Made by a program: the position numbers and the translations under genes. From Pohlia nutans (Eukaryota; Streptophyta; Bryopsida; Bryales; Mniaceae): a stretch of DNA of 64,000 bases. Positions 1 to 12,669 of this stretch are shown here, one piece after another. Numbering within the stretch: position 1 is the stretch's first letter; each line of letters opens with the position of its first letter. The notes beneath the pieces are model-generated. The model ran no database searches and was not told where the DNA came from. It saw only the letters and a list, made by a program, of their open reading frames with translations. Location: contig CM040088.1 of the NCBI GenBank assembly GCA_022496805.1, positions 31,254,452 through 31,318,451 of the forward strand, given 5' to 3'.

Positions 1-2864
1 TTGATAAAGATTTTGCCAAATTCTTGTGCTTGTCTCTCGAAGTTGGAAACTTGATCTGTTGTCAAAGTTAACTCCGTGAAGAAAGGAAGCAGCCTCTCCA
101 AGGAAGACCAGACCTCCATGCGCTCTCGCCTAGTACTGCCATTACCTCCGGCATTCCGTTCTGCTAGGACAATGTCGCGCCATAGACGATCAGAGGTACC
201 TTCACAAGGTGATTTTTTGAACAATTTTGCTGTGTGGGCACCACTGAGAGAAGACTTATTAAGAATGTTGTTGTGTTTTCCAGACAACTCAGGGTCTTTA
301 AAAATTTTAACCATTCCTCCGTGCATGTCTGTGCTTGATAGCACTTTCTCCATGTCTGCTATTCCTTCTGCCTTCACTTTTTCATCTCGAATAGTCCATA
401 CATATTGGAAATGTAAGTGTAAAATCTTCTCACAAATGCGATTCAGCGCATGCAACGTGCAAATGTGCACATTTTCCAAAGGTATAGGAAAGATGGGCTT
501 CCACCTTGTCAAGCTAGCTGCATCGGATACTGGTTTACTAGGGATGTTTGATGCTAGTAGTCCACCAGACCAACCACTCGGACGTCTCTTGGCTGCTGCT
601 AGAGCTTGGGCCTCAGTTGTTATCACTGTCTTGCACTTTTGTTGATTACAGTAGATGCAGGACATGTTGGCATTTCCTTTGAGACCATAGAGGCATTTAA
701 TAGTCTTCATGTCACAAGATAAATGCTACTTTACCTTGAATGAGCCCACATCGTCGACAACTAGAAGTTGGCCAGTGTTTTGAGCTTCAATTAGGGTTGG
801 AAACTGAGTCTGCTCAAAACCCCATGATAGCACTGAATACGTTTATTTTGGAACTCAAAAACAACCAATAGGCCAAATATCTCTTTCTGCCTGCACACTG
901 AAATACTGAGAGCTTCCCACTTCTATCTCGGGGTTCAATGCTCGATTCATGAGAGTGATGCATAGCCGTTCCAATTTCTCACCATGTATTATTTCAGCTT
1001 CGTCCATCTTCAAGCAGAATATCAGTGGTTCGTCTTGGAACTCTGCAAGAAGTAGCAAAAGTTCATGCACATTTTCAATTACAAGGTATACAATAGAGAA
1101 TGAAGAATGCTAAAATAAAATTGCGTTGTGTGAAATTGCAAGGTACCTTGAAGATCATCAGTTTAGCAGAAGCCTTCTAATTCAAAGGCTCCCAAAAGTT
1201 GAAGTTGAAACCTCTTAATTAGAAAGTTGGATAAAATTAAAAAGTAAAAGCGTGTTGAGATAGGTTTGAGGTAGACCTCAAGCCTACCTCAACACGGTTT
1301 TACTTTTTATATTGAGTTTTATATGTACATAATAATTTCGGAAAATTTCAAATTTCTAGAAACATATGTACATTGTATGTACACTACCCACCGACAAGTT
1401 TAAGTCCATTCAACTTTTTAGAAAATTACCATTAAAAATTATTTTATTTTATTTTATTTTATATATTATTTTATGTATTATTTTATGTGGTGACAAACCT
1501 GTAGGTGTAATGTTGTAAAGTCGGACCATTGTTCGTTGTACAGCTTCAATATCCAAAAATAAATTGTTGAATTGTGTAAGCTGGAGAGAATTTTTGTCAT
1601 TGCTCAATTTTGACTTCCCTTTGGTTAGTGGCACTGTAGACGGTGCCTCGTACATGCTTTCCAGGATCTTCCACTCTCCCACGAAGTCCTTCAAGTTACT
1701 GTTCAGTTGTTGGCGTAGCTGTCCAACTTGGTGAGGATTTGGTAGACATCCAACCCGCAATCCTCTACCAGCGGCCTGCAAGCCACTCTTGAATTTTTTG
1801 TAGACATCTGAGTAACCAGCTTGAGTGATGCCATTTCGGTCACAAGTTTCTAAGATTTCGTGAGATCCCAACTTTGCACCAACCTTCTCCAAATACTGGT
1901 TTGCCATACGGATGGCAACAGGAGACATAGCAGGTAAATTCATCATGGACTCTACTTCTGTCCTTGACAAGATGGAGGCAAATGCAGGTCCATTCTTCAA
2001 TTGTGATTGCTTACTACCATAGAGTCTGTGATGGGTTGCCTCTCCTAAGTTACGATGATTCACATGTCGTGTGGTTGCAGGAGCTACCACTGAACGGGCT
2101 AGCCTACGCATTGCCTTGGCATGACCTCCATTTGGAGCAAGTTCACATAAGTCCCGTCGTGCCCGCACTTGCTGTCTGATACCATATGGAGTCTTCACCA
2201 AGCGTTCAAATTTTCTCTTCATGCGTGCTAAATCTGCTATTGCGGCAGTCAATCTACTCTTCAGGCTACCAAGTTCTTGAGAATGGAGCAATTCGATCTC
2301 CTTAATTTTTCCTTCGACACGGCAAAGATCTGCTTCAAGAATTTCCCTCTGCCTAGTAGAATTGAGTTGTACTTCCTCAAGATCAGATTGCGTCAAATTC
2401 ATACGACTCTGTAACAAAATTAAGTAGCTCTCCAATTCAGAAATTCGACCTTGCATTTCACTTGTCTCATGACCCCACAACCTTGTCAGCTCTTGGCAAC
2501 GGTTTTGCAACACCAAAATTTTGATCTCCTTCTCTCGTACAATTATAGAGGTTCCACCGCTACTACTCTCCAATTTGTTGCAATAGCCCAACAGGCCATT
2601 CTCACCTTCTGCAACATATTCTAACAATTGTGCTGGAGATTGAAATTTTGGTCGTTTCCCGGAGCTTGGATCACGCGGATAGAGAGATCCATCAATCCAT
2701 AAGTCCAGATGTGTCTCCCGAGCTCTTCTCCTGCCTACAAAACTTGATCGTGAGACTTGATCATCTAATTGTGTTCCTCTGATGATCAAAGGCTTGTATC
2801 GTCCAGCAATCCACGCTTGTATTTTGTATGCAGTCTTCTCACTCAATCCATGCAATTGCGCCAT
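1..2864 (-). pseudogene. Decayed transposon-like/orphan gene with coiled-coil first exon (left edge open)
   Basis: The first exon (ATG at 2864 down to about 1499) encodes about 455 residues. It starts MAQLHGLSEKTAYKIQAW, has a long charged heptad-like stretch around residues 110-215 (probable coiled coil), and ends near a GTTTGT donor. Coding resumes below about 1080 and runs to position 1. It includes a Cys-rich patch (CIYCNQQK) and LENVHICTLHALNRICEK, and continues off the left edge. In this second part the frame is broken by TGA at 855-857, TAA at 843-845 and TAG at 726-728, while similarity-free but clearly codon-like sequence continues across them. I do not recognise the family. The layout (coiled-coil exon, Cys-X2-Cys patch, one-strand exons, nonsense decay) resembles a dead transposon-encoded or lineage-specific orphan gene. 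A host gene with misread exons is less likely because three stops lie in one frame. Confidence 0.5.
1240..1308. repeat. Imperfect inverted repeat (hairpin) in the pseudogene intron
   Basis: AAAGTAAAAGCGTGTTGAG at 1241 is mirrored by CTCAACACGGTTTTACTTT ending about 1306, with further pairing through the AGGTTTGAGGT/ACCTCAAGCCT core. It could be a small foldback insertion or a hairpin-forming intron segment. No flanking target duplication was seen. Confidence 0.55.
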
Positions 2865-4194
2865 ATTTGCAAAGAATCAATTCCTGCACAATGCAATTCG
2901 GTAAACATTCAACTATGATCAAATTGAACAATAATTCCATGATCAAATGCTAAGCCACTGTAGACTACTTCGATCAGACTAGAAGACATTTGAACAAATG
3001 GTTTTCCCTGATCGAGGCAGAAGCTAGCCAGCTTGAATGCTTGCAATTCCTGTACCTAATTTCCCGTCCTGAGTGTAACCAGGCTGCTGATTAGGGCATT
3101 CTCTACTTAACACCGGTCGGGAAAATCAGCAGAGAATCAGTTGGGATTTTCCCCGACCGGTGTTGAGCACGTGCCTCATGTAAGTTCAGGCACCTACTCA
3201 TTGTAAATAACGGTGTTCTTTTTGGAATTAATCCACACAAGCAGCAAAATGCACAAGTGGAAGTGTGTCATACGAGCATGCTAGGTTTTATGAGATCTCA
3301 CTCTTCTTTTATGTGAATTACTGATAAGAGAATAATGCAGCATCTGCAGATGTGTTCAGGTATTTATTTTACAATTTATCCTCCATAGTTTGACAATATT
3401 ATTGTTTCAAGCAATACACATGTGACAAGTCATTTCTATAACTGATTCATGCTTGCCACCATGAAGTTGGCTTCCCAAACATGTCATAATACAGAGGGAC
3501 AACTATATCCTTAACCTCCAAGATGTTGAATGCAATGTGAATCCCTGAACGAGTCACAGATATTGTACAGGCCGTAGGGATGAGGTTCCCGTTCTAAAAT
3601 CTCAAACAAAGTCTACAAAGAATTCCAACTACAAGAAATTTCAAGCCATAAAACATAATCCAAAAAACCACAAAGTTGTTGGCTTGATGTATTCAACAAT
3701 ATAGACCTGGTCTCTTGTCTGATCATCTAATCTCATTGAACCCAAACTGGCCAACATGATTCACATCAACAGAAGACAAACGACCTACCACAAACCAACT
3801 TATGAATGCCCATAGCAGTTTATGAAGCCATTAATGAAGTAAATTAAATCGAAGTACCCAAAGAAATGGACGTGTACTCCAGAGGGACCAAGAGTCTCCA
3901 CTGACGTCTCTACTCTCCAGCAGCCGAGCTTCAGATTCTCAAGTAGCTTGCCATATATCCCTTTAAAACCCAAAGTTCTACACTTCAGTAAATCTATGAT
4001 GCAATCTTGACAGTGAACATCTTCTGCATCTTCTGACAATTAAAACCTTAACAGTGAACATCTTTTGCATATCTTCACATAAGAAACATCTTCTGAACAT
4101 CTTCTGACAATTAAAACCTTGACAGTGAACATCTTCTGCATATCTTCACATAAGAAAAAAACCAAGTAAACATCCGAAAACTCAGTATCTTGTC

Positions 4195-5125
4195 TGCTCC
4201 GAAGCAAACTTACCTCTCTTCACATTATCCCTAAACCCTAAACTCAAGAATCTACTCCTCTATCAAAATTCAATCTAGTTCTGCTGGCTCATTGTTCGCA
4301 CCAAGACAAAGACAAGCCACTCCTATGAATGACCAGAGTGAATGTATAATCAACAAATAATCACGAGGTTTTTTGAATGATAGAATTTGAGATGTAGTGA
4401 AAATGAGCAAAAAAACTCACCTGAACACGATCTAAAAAATTAGGCCTAGCTCGACCAGTCCGAACACTGCTCCAGTTATGAACCACCCTAACCTTGATTC
4501 TAGGTTTTATTCCTGGGCTCTGGTTGTTTGGAGTACTTTGGGGATCCTTAGTCTCTGCATCTGACAGAATAGAGTTTGGTGATAAGAACCAAGGATTCAT
4601 AGTTTTAAAATGACAAGTGCAATCAATTATATACTATTGTGAAAAATATATTTCAAACGGGAGAAAGTTTTATAGCATCGAAATTAGTGAAGAACATTGC
4701 AAAAATCAAGTAAATTTAAACAGAAAGAAGTCTACATAAGACCTATTCAATGCAGGACTTGCCAATGTAAACCAGGCTTGAGCAAGAATGCACTTGCGAG
4801 GATGGTGGCAAGCAGAAGAAAGAAAGATAGCAAGGAAAGCAATAAAAATAAGAATCCAGCAGCAGCAGCAGCTATGGAGTTGAGATGCGCAGCGCAATAG
4901 CAAAGGAAGGAAGTGACCTACATGACACGGAAGTGTGGGTTTCCGTGGTGCGGCACCTCGAGGGGGCGAAGTGCAGGAGAGACGGTACGCCATGCAAGGT
5001 GAGGAGGTGTAAAGCTTACTCTGCGCCGTCCACGCCCCGGGGCTCTCGGTCTCGGTCTAGCGACAAAGCCGAAGCACTACTGCGACCGAAGCAAACTTCC
5101 CTCTCTTCACATTATCCCTAAACCC
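4195..5125. repeat. Direct repeats of about 40 bp flanking an 890-bp segment
   Basis: The sequence GAAGCAAACTT.CCTCTCTTCACATTATCCCTAAACCC occurs at about 4201-4240 and again at about 5089-5127, differing at one base in the shared core. The enclosed segment has no recognised gene. A duplication, or an insertion followed by deletion, could produce this. The right copy abuts the Harbinger fragment. Confidence 0.55.
4574..4710. repeat. Dispersed repeat copy 1 (related to 24,963-25,080)
   Basis: AACCAAGGATTCATAGTTTT, then a diverged stretch, then AGTGAAGAACATTGCA here match CCAAGGATTCATGGTTTTTAAATG ... AATGAAGAGCATTGCA at 24,974-25,078 in the same order and spacing. The 24.9 kb copy is preceded by TTAACCCCTAGAGGGCC, which resembles terminal sequences of the small TIR element at 57,269. 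They are probably members of one DNA-transposon family. Confidence 0.45.
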
Positions 5126-5144
5126 ATTATACTCGGAAACCAAC

Positions 5145-5280
5145 GCTTCCAGACAAGGATTATCATCATTCGTTCCGAATGTCACGTGCTACTTTCGATC
5201 TTGTGTGTGAGCAGCTCGCGGGAGCTGTGGCGCAGGAGAATACCAAGCTTAGAGCTGCCATACCTGTGCGCCTGCTCGCA
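5145..5280 (+). pseudogene. Harbinger/PIF-type transposase fragment
   Basis: About 40 codons read DYHHSFRMSRATFDLVCEQL followed by a segment ending AAIPVR. This is the pattern of the N-terminal part of plant Harbinger (HARBI1/DDE_Tnp_4) nucleases: a FRMS.xTF..xCxxL block, then an IPVR block just before the helix-rich region. After IPVR the similarity stops and no DDE catalytic core follows. The fragment ends about 170 bp before the truncated LRR kinase, so an insertion or rearrangement here may have removed the kinase's 5' end. Identification rests on a short motif match. Confidence 0.5.
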
Positions 5281-5481
5281 GCTGGGCAGAAACTCGGGCA
5301 GCGGTCTTCCCGCGTAATTCTCCTTTCCTGCGAATGCCGTTGCTACCTTGCTGGCACTCATCACTTGCTGACATGGGCTAGAGAACAACTACTGAACTTT
5401 CTTGGGAACCGCATGTGGCTTTTCTTGAACAAGCTCAACTAACTATTGAAGCAGCCCTCCGTAGGCCTCAATTATTTTGTA

Positions 5482-8081
5482 ATGGGATTGGTTACACTTG
5501 GACTTTCCGACAATCAACTAACTGGTGAAATTCCTCGTGAATTGGGTAATTTAGAGGGATTGGTTACACTTGAACTTTTCAACAATCAACTAACTGGTGA
5601 AATTCCATATGATCTTGGAAGGAAATCTTTGAATCTCGAGTATGTGGATTTGAGTACAAACAATCTTGAAGGGCATTTACCTCCCTACCTTTGTTGGGGT
5701 AACAATGTGCAATTTGTTGCATTTTTTGCAAATAGGCTTACTGGTACAATACCTGAATCATATGGTAATTGTTCAAGCTTGGGGGTAATGCGTTTAGACA
5801 ACAATCAATTTGAAGGGAGAGTGCCAGCAGGTTTGTGGGGAAGTAAGAATCTAGTGAGGATGCAATTGAATGGGAACAGTTTTAGTGAAAGTATTCATGC
5901 CAACATTGGGAAGGCAACGTCCCTTTCCATCTTGTATCTCCAAAATAATATCTTCTCGGGCCCCATTCCTCCAGAGATTGGACAAACAAGCTTGGTCAAA
6001 TTTTTAGCCAATTCCAACAAGCTCAATGGCACCCTCACACCCTTGCTGGGAAACTTATCAACATTGACGCAACTTTCATTAGGTGCTAATTTCTTCAGTG
6101 GCGCCATACCTTCAAACCTCGGCAATTGCATGCAGCTTGTGCAATTGGACCTTTCTAGAAACCATCTATCCTACACCATTCCTGACGAGCTTGTCTACCT
6201 TTATAGACTAAGTATTCTTGATCTTTCAGAGAACAACCTCACAGGAGCCATTCCCCAAGGCATTTTCAGCATGTTGTTACTACAATCGCTAAATGTGGCA
6301 TTCAACAACCTCTCAGGGGTCATCCCAAATCAAGGAAATGGGCCAACATTTGTGACTGTGAACTTCACCGGAAATCCTTATTTGTGTGTGGAAGGTTCAT
6401 GTGGCACCAATTCATCTGCTGTCAACTTGACATCCAAAAAGATCAAAATACAAGCGTGGATTATAGTTGTAGCGATCACTGGAATAGTGGTGCTTGTATT
6501 GTTTGTAGTGTTGGTTCTCACATTGATGAGACGTAAAAGTGATTCGCGTGCAGTTCTACAGTTAAGTGAAGATGAAAGTTCATGGACACTAACACCATTT
6601 CACAATAAAGTTTACTATGAAGATGAAGTCACTGCCTTGAATGAAGATAATTTGATTGGAGCTGGCGGTGCAGGAAAAGTTTATAAGGTCACGTTGAGTG
6701 ACGGTGAGATTGTAGCTGTCAAGAAATTGTGGAATGTGAAGAAAAATGAGGGAAGCCATGACTATGGCTTTGTAGCTGAGGTTTGAAACTTCTACCACAA
6801 GTGTTTGTTAGCATCAATTACAAAGTTTAGTTGGCAACCAAACAATTTTTTTCTTGAAATCACGAACTCATGTGAATTGTGTTAGCAGTTGAAACGAGTT
6901 GTTTGTTTCAACCTTCTTGCAGTTGAAGACACTTGCAAACATTCGTCACCGGAACATCGTAAAGCTTTTGTGTAGTTGTACCAAGCGCGACAGCAACTTG
7001 CTAGTGTATGAATACATGCCCAATGGTAGTTTGGGAGATCTCTTACATGGTTCAAAATCAAGTACACTTTCATGGGAAATTCGCTACAAGATTGCCGTAG
7101 GAGCTGCTAAGGTTCATAATTATACCAGCCTATTCCTTATGTTTGGAATATAGAATTATCAATGTTTCATTTTCTATTCAACAAACGTGTCTTAGAATCA
7201 TGCATGTAGATTAAGATTGTAGTATAATTTGGAATTTGATGTACCTTGGCAGGGACTCCAATATTTGCACCACGAGTGCTTACCCCAAATTCTACATCGA
7301 GACATTAAGTCTAACAACATTTTGGTGGACTTGGAGTATGAAGCACACTTGGCTGATTTTGGCATTGCAAAGATGGTTGAATTTGCGACATCACATGAAT
7401 TGTCCTCAGTTGTTGGCTCTTTGGGTTACATTCCTCCAAGTGAAGTGCTTCAAATATCTATGTATCCCATTAAATGTTGTTGATAGCATATGCATTCAAT
7501 TGAAATGTGAATGTGCTAAACTATAGTCCTATTTCGCCACCACTCTGATCTGTGCATGGTATTGAATGCAATTGATAGTGGATTCATTTGAGATGTATCT
7601 TTGGTCATCGTATATAGTGTTTGTCTAATTTCCCTACTAGTCTCATAGAGTTAATATGGTTTGAATTGTGGGTGGGGGAATCCATACAGAGTATTCATTT
7701 GGAACTCGAGTGACGGAGAAAATTGATATCTACAGCTTTGGTGTTGTGCTCTTGGAATTGGTGACCGGAAAGGATGCAGCGGATCCAATAGAACCTCTAG
7801 GAGGAACTAACCTTGTGCAATGGGTTCATAATAGAGTGGTGACATCAAAAGGTTTGTGTGAGATCTTAGATTCCAAATGTGAAATGGGTGCACGAAGTGA
7901 GATGATTCAAGTTCTGAAAATTGTGACATTGTGCACTAATACAATGCCTACAAGTCGTCCATCAATGCGCAAGGTTGTGAAAATATTAGAAGACATAGCT
8001 TCTAAGTACGACATAAAAATAGATAGTAGCAAGAATGAGGGAGTTGAAGGAGACTATAATGAATTTGATGTGGTTGTATAA
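5482..8081 (+). CDS. 5'-truncated LRR receptor-like kinase (class XI, HAESA/CLV1-like), 4 exons
   Basis: Predicted exons are 5482-6780, 6923-7111, 7253-7439 and 7690-8081, about 688 aa, all GT-AG. Twelve 24-residue leucine-rich repeats run from the first codons, followed by a transmembrane helix ([19 protein letters not shown]) and a Ser/Thr kinase. The kinase has the glycine loop [16 protein letters not shown] lysine, catalytic HRDIKSNN and DFG. Intact relatives have about twenty LRRs, an LRRNT cap and a signal peptide; all three are missing. The first ATG in frame (5482) lies inside a repeat and an upstream in-frame stop is close, so this copy is 5'-truncated. LRR units 1 and 2 are a 72-bp near-perfect duplication (5485 and 5557). 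Splicing exon 3 to 4 gives PPK where kinases have APE. Likely a decaying paralogue of a peptide-hormone receptor; without a signal peptide it should not reach the membrane. Confidence 0.75.
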
Positions 8082-11000
8082 AGTTCACGAGAAGATTTGA
8101 TATTGCAAGACTTTAGAGACTTGAACATGGTCGTTTTAGACAATCTTCTTCATTTTGGATAAGTAGAAGGGATGCAAAGAATTTATACATTTCAATCTTG
8201 ATGAATTTTGCGATTGATTTTTTAATGTTTATGTAACCTTCCATGACATCTTATCATGGATTTATTATTGGTGACTTTTTGTATTCATTATTGATCACAA
8301 TTATCAAGCCAAATACATGTAATTACAATAATTAGATTGAATGATGACGAGAATCCAAAGTAGAAGTATCTCAAGCACATTGGGGAGAGGGGGATTCACT
8401 CCCCTTTATGTTATGTAACCACGTGTGTACAGAGGATATTTTATGGGGGTTATTTACCTCCTCCTTTGATTATAAGACACCCTTCAAGAATATCAAACTA
8501 CTTCATCATAATATCAACACCCTATAGGTAATTATAAATGAAAATCCAAACTATTTTAAATTATGCTAAATTACTTAATTTTTTTTAATGATTCTTTGCA
8601 AAAACAAACCCTAAACTCCATTTTGCTTGGCGTATGAGTTCATTCATATGTACTGGTAATTGAAGAGTATGCACATCATAACTAGAAGATGCCATCCATC
8701 TAAGATAAATGTTGGTTTAGGATTTTGTAACCTAAAAGTTAAATATACAAACAATGCAACTGAAATGAGGTCGATGACATGAACAAGAATTCAACATGAT
8801 TAACGAACATACTAACATTGCTAATAGCATACGCACAACCTAGACATTACCACTTTAGGTCATCATCCATAGTTTGCACATGTCATACAATTTTTTGTTT
8901 GTTTCGCATGTAGTAGTTGTGAATATTTTCATTCTATTTAAGAACATTCCTCTCTATTTTTTGTCATACTAATTTTTTTCTACGTCAAACCTAAAGTGGG
9001 GTTTTTCCTAGTATGCTAAATTATATGCAATCACGTATTTTGCAATTTATGTAGATTATGGTAGATCCAAAGTTTATATAATTTTTTCTACCAATGAATA
9101 AAAAGTATCCTATGATTGGTCTCTCGTGGTTCTTAAAAAGTATCCAATAACTTTTTTTAGGGAATTTTTTCAAGTATTTCCTTTTTAAATTCAAAGTGAA
9201 AAAATCCATTTACTACAAAATCATAATAATTGAACTTCGAAAAATTAACATGTTTTTATGAGTTTCTACCAAAGCTAAAACTTTATCCCTCAATTTTTTT
9301 AGGAAAAATGTGTAAATTTCTTAATGAAGACATTTCGTATAACATATTTGAAAACTCAATTGAAAATCCATGTAAAATAATTGAATCAAAAGAAAACTTG
9401 ATAGTCATTTTTTATATAAATGATAAGTGGAAGGGAATCAATGACATCATGGAATTAATGAAAAGTGGATTATGATTCTTAGAAATCCAAAGCAAGATCC
9501 TATAGAGCTCTTGGTATAACCCTCGTCATGTTCTATTGCTAAGCAAGTTTTAAAATTTAACAATTCCCTTGCCCTTCCTTCTAAAGTCCATTAGTCTAAT
9601 CCAAAATTTGCCTTTAAAAATGACATTTTGGCATTAGATTGTCTCCAAGGTTGTCATATTTGGTATATTTGGATCATACATGGAATTTTCCCTTTGTGCG
9701 AAGTTGAGTAGAAAAGATGGTCCTTTTGCCCTATTAGGGTTGGACAAATTAGGATTTTTATAGGAATATCTTGCAAATATGTTCACATATTCTATGAAAT
9801 ATGTCTAATTATGCTTGAATATTTCAATATCGGACGAACGGTAGTGAAGTTGCAAAAAGATTCCTACTATGATAATTCTTGTTAATATTATAGAAAATAC
9901 TTACATTACATGATCTTGATGCATACAGCTCTCATTCAATTAGAGATTAGCAAGCACTACATCTAGTATAGAAAACTTTGTTCACTCAACAAAATTAGTC
10001 TTGGTATCTATATTCACAAAACAATTTTGAACGGCCTTGGCTTGGTCCCTATTTTATAACCATTGATAAAAATAAAATAAACTAAATCTTGAATACTACT
10101 ATAGAAACATTTCAAATCTACTATTGTCGCTCTAGTATAGCAATATAGAAAAGAAATTAAGCCAAAGAAGTTCAAAAAATTATATAGTATTCACATTGCA
10201 ATGAAAGGTTATTGTGTTCACCCAAAAAGAACTCTTGAATTGAGCTTACACATGTATATGGTCATATAATTTTAAATAAATAAGTTGAAATGACATTTTT
10301 CTTGAATGCTACAATTGTGACATTCAAACTCCAAAATCTAGGTCTAGTTACAAGTGAGGTTCCAGAAGAGTGCTTGGAAAAAAGCGCTAATCTCAGAATT
10401 CTTTAAAATTTAGGCATTTTAACTTAATCGAACAGTGTAGGCACCTGTATGCTCCAAGTTGCTTTGCGACGTTGATTAGAGGCCTACTAATTGTTTGTTA
10501 AACCATATTGGGTGTTGACCACGTGAACTTACGTACGTATAATTATTGGAGCTTCTAGTGGCAATTGGTAATTGGCAACTGTGGACATAATTCATTATCC
10601 ATGAAAAAATAAATAATATTATTAATACACTAGGGCATGCTCCAGACTAACCAGGATTCCATGATAAATGTTCTGAGTTTCATCAACAAATTGATCCACC
10701 CAGGCAAGGAGGGACAATTGAGTTAGCCAGCTTTGGTGTCACAAGGTTCAATCCATTCTTTTATGTGGCGGCGAATTCACTTTCTATGTCAATCAATGCC
10801 AAATTCTCTCCTACATCTTATAGGCAGTAAAATCAACTTTGCAATCTAGCACTTTCTTTTATGTATGCCCATGGTGCAATGCTTATAATTTATATATTTT
10901 TGTTTATATTGAATGTATTGTATTTTCATTCAAATCTTCAAAGGATGCCAATGTTAGAATTGTCAAACACAAACATTCTGGGAACCCTAGCACAAAATCA

Positions 11001-12377
11001 TTTTATGTATTATGATTACTCTGATTCATGTTTAACCAATGTCTGTAATCTTGTTTTTTTGGAAGTTGACACATAACGTAACGCCATATGATATGGTATC
11101 GCTTTGCAGCCTTTGGAGTCATTAATGTCTAGTTGGGACTAGATGCAAGAATAGGCTTTTGTTAGTCTTTTTAAAATATAATAAATATAAAAACAAAACT
11201 CTACAACTAATATGGTTCACATTTACCAATCTAACAAAGATATAAAATTGCAAAACAAAGTTGAATGCATGATCAAAATATATACCCAGAAAGAAGGTCT
11301 TCCGAGGAGAATATTTATCCTTTGGAATAAAGGCAAGTTCCTACACGACAACGCCAGACTTCCAATAGTTTAGGTGCACATCACTCATCATATTCCTTTC
11401 TATGTTAGAAACCACCTTCATATGAAGGACTACTAGGGAAGAGTATATGCAGTTGGAATACGTCATTGACTCATGCCAACTAGGTTGCTTATGAATCTTT
11501 TTTTTCATATTGGTAAAATAAGAGAAAAAAAAACAATTTAAAACCATGCTCATGAGGTCAGTGTAACTCGCGATGTGAATTAAGATTACATATTTTCTAA
11601 ATTTTTAGTTTCATTTCTAGTCTGATTAGGTGATTAATTTATCACAAATTTCCAAACTCTCCTTTACTTCCATCTAGAGTGTTAAGCGCACAAACAAGAT
11701 TGACCTCATGGCAAAGTCCTACACAACCCTACCAAACTTCCAATATTTTAGGTGTAGATCACTCATCATATTCTTTTATGTGTTACAAACAACCCACATA
11801 TCAAAGACTACTAGAATAGAATATTTGTAACTGGAAAGAACGTCACTGATTTAGACCAACTGATGGCCGGTTTACACAAAACTTCCTAATGCATTTCAAT
11901 CAGATATTTCCGTTGCAGCAGCTAACTTCCAAATGAAAAAGAAAAATGTATTTTATTCTAAGTGTTATTACTAGAATGCACGCATCAGGTGATCCAAATG
12001 CAAATGAGAAGAGAGAGGACTTGTGGCAAAGCATACAACTGAAAATTGCATGATCAGTGCTTGTATTAGGCTAGGACAAGAGTGTTGCAGTTGATGACCG
12101 TGCATGGGTAGTTGTGGTAGGTAGAGGACCCCGGATATGGACCGTGCACGGGTATGTGTGGTCACCAGATATCGGTTGCTGTCTTCTTCGTCTCTCTCAT
12201 TTTACACACCCTCGTTGTTTCACATTTGGTGGTGTTTTCTTCCTATTGGTCCCACTATGCTTTCGTGTGTGCTACGGTGTGTATTTTCTACACATTTGTG
12301 TTGTTTCATGCTACCTTCATTTGTTGTGCACATTGTTGTTAAGTGGTTAGGGTTTCTGTCTCCTTTTTTTTTGCACC
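8082..12377. other. AT-rich non-genic stretch
   Basis: No ORF with recognisable family signatures, and no clear terminal repeats. Two short segments, around 11,340-11,560 and 11,700-11,880, are diverged copies of each other (CACCTAAACTATTGGAAG-like and ACATATGAAGGACTACTAG-like blocks), suggesting an old local duplication. Confidence 0.45.
11338..11880. repeat. Old local duplication, two diverged copies
   Basis: The blocks TCCTACACGACAACGCCAGACTTCCAATAGTTTAGG (about 11,339) and TCCTACACAACCCTACCAAACTTCCAATATTTTAGG (about 11,717) are followed in both cases by ATCACTCATCATATTC and by a block containing GACTACTAG. Spacing is about 378 bp. Confidence 0.6.
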
Positions 12378-12669
12378 CACTACTAGAAAATCCAACTGTT
12401 CTGTTGATTCGGTCGCGTTGATCAGGGACACTTTTCTGTTGATTTGGTTGCATTTTTGTCCAAATCAACAGATTGTTGTCCGAATCAACAGAAAAGTGTC
12501 CCTGATCAACGCGACCGAATCAACAGAACAATTGGATTTTCACTTCATGCGTTGTAGATTGCAATTGCATAGATAGTACACTCTTCTATAATGTGATGTA
12601 GTGGTCATTGTCGTGGTAGGATTACGTGAACAATAGTCAATTTCTATATAGATTATTTTTCCAGTAGTG
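12378..12669. mobile_element. CACTA-end MITE with a long internal palindrome
   Basis: The left end CACTACTAGAAAA (12,378) is mirrored by TTTTTCCAGTAGTG ending at 12,669, the terminal signature of En/Spm elements. Internally, a perfect or near-perfect inverted repeat of about 55 bp (AATCCAACTGTTCTGTTGATT outward to GGACACTTTTCTG) spans 12,388-12,538. There is no coding capacity. The flanking triplets ACC and AAC are not a perfect 3-bp target duplication. Confidence 0.65.

Larger units (their letters stand above)
2865..5140. other. Non-genic stretch with short repeats
   Basis: No gene is recognised. It holds a 20-bp-arm inverted repeat (about 3107-3165, ACACCGGTCGGGAAAATC mirrored). It also holds a short tandem duplication of AACAGTGAACATCTTCTGCAT-type sequence (about 4009-4165), and one half of a direct repeat around GAAGCAAACTTACCTCTC (about 4200-4240) whose second copy lies at about 5088-5125. 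The minus ORF at 4361-4600 ends at a good GTGAGT donor and could be an isolated exon, but nothing else supports it. Confidence 0.5.

Noticed and set aside
76..645. 189-codon plus-strand ORF
   Set aside because: It is antisense to the pseudogene exon on the minus strand, which has the coherent protein.
4885..5121. Arg/Ser-rich ORF as a host gene
   Set aside because: GC-rich but short, overlapping a direct repeat, with no domain and no splice partner.
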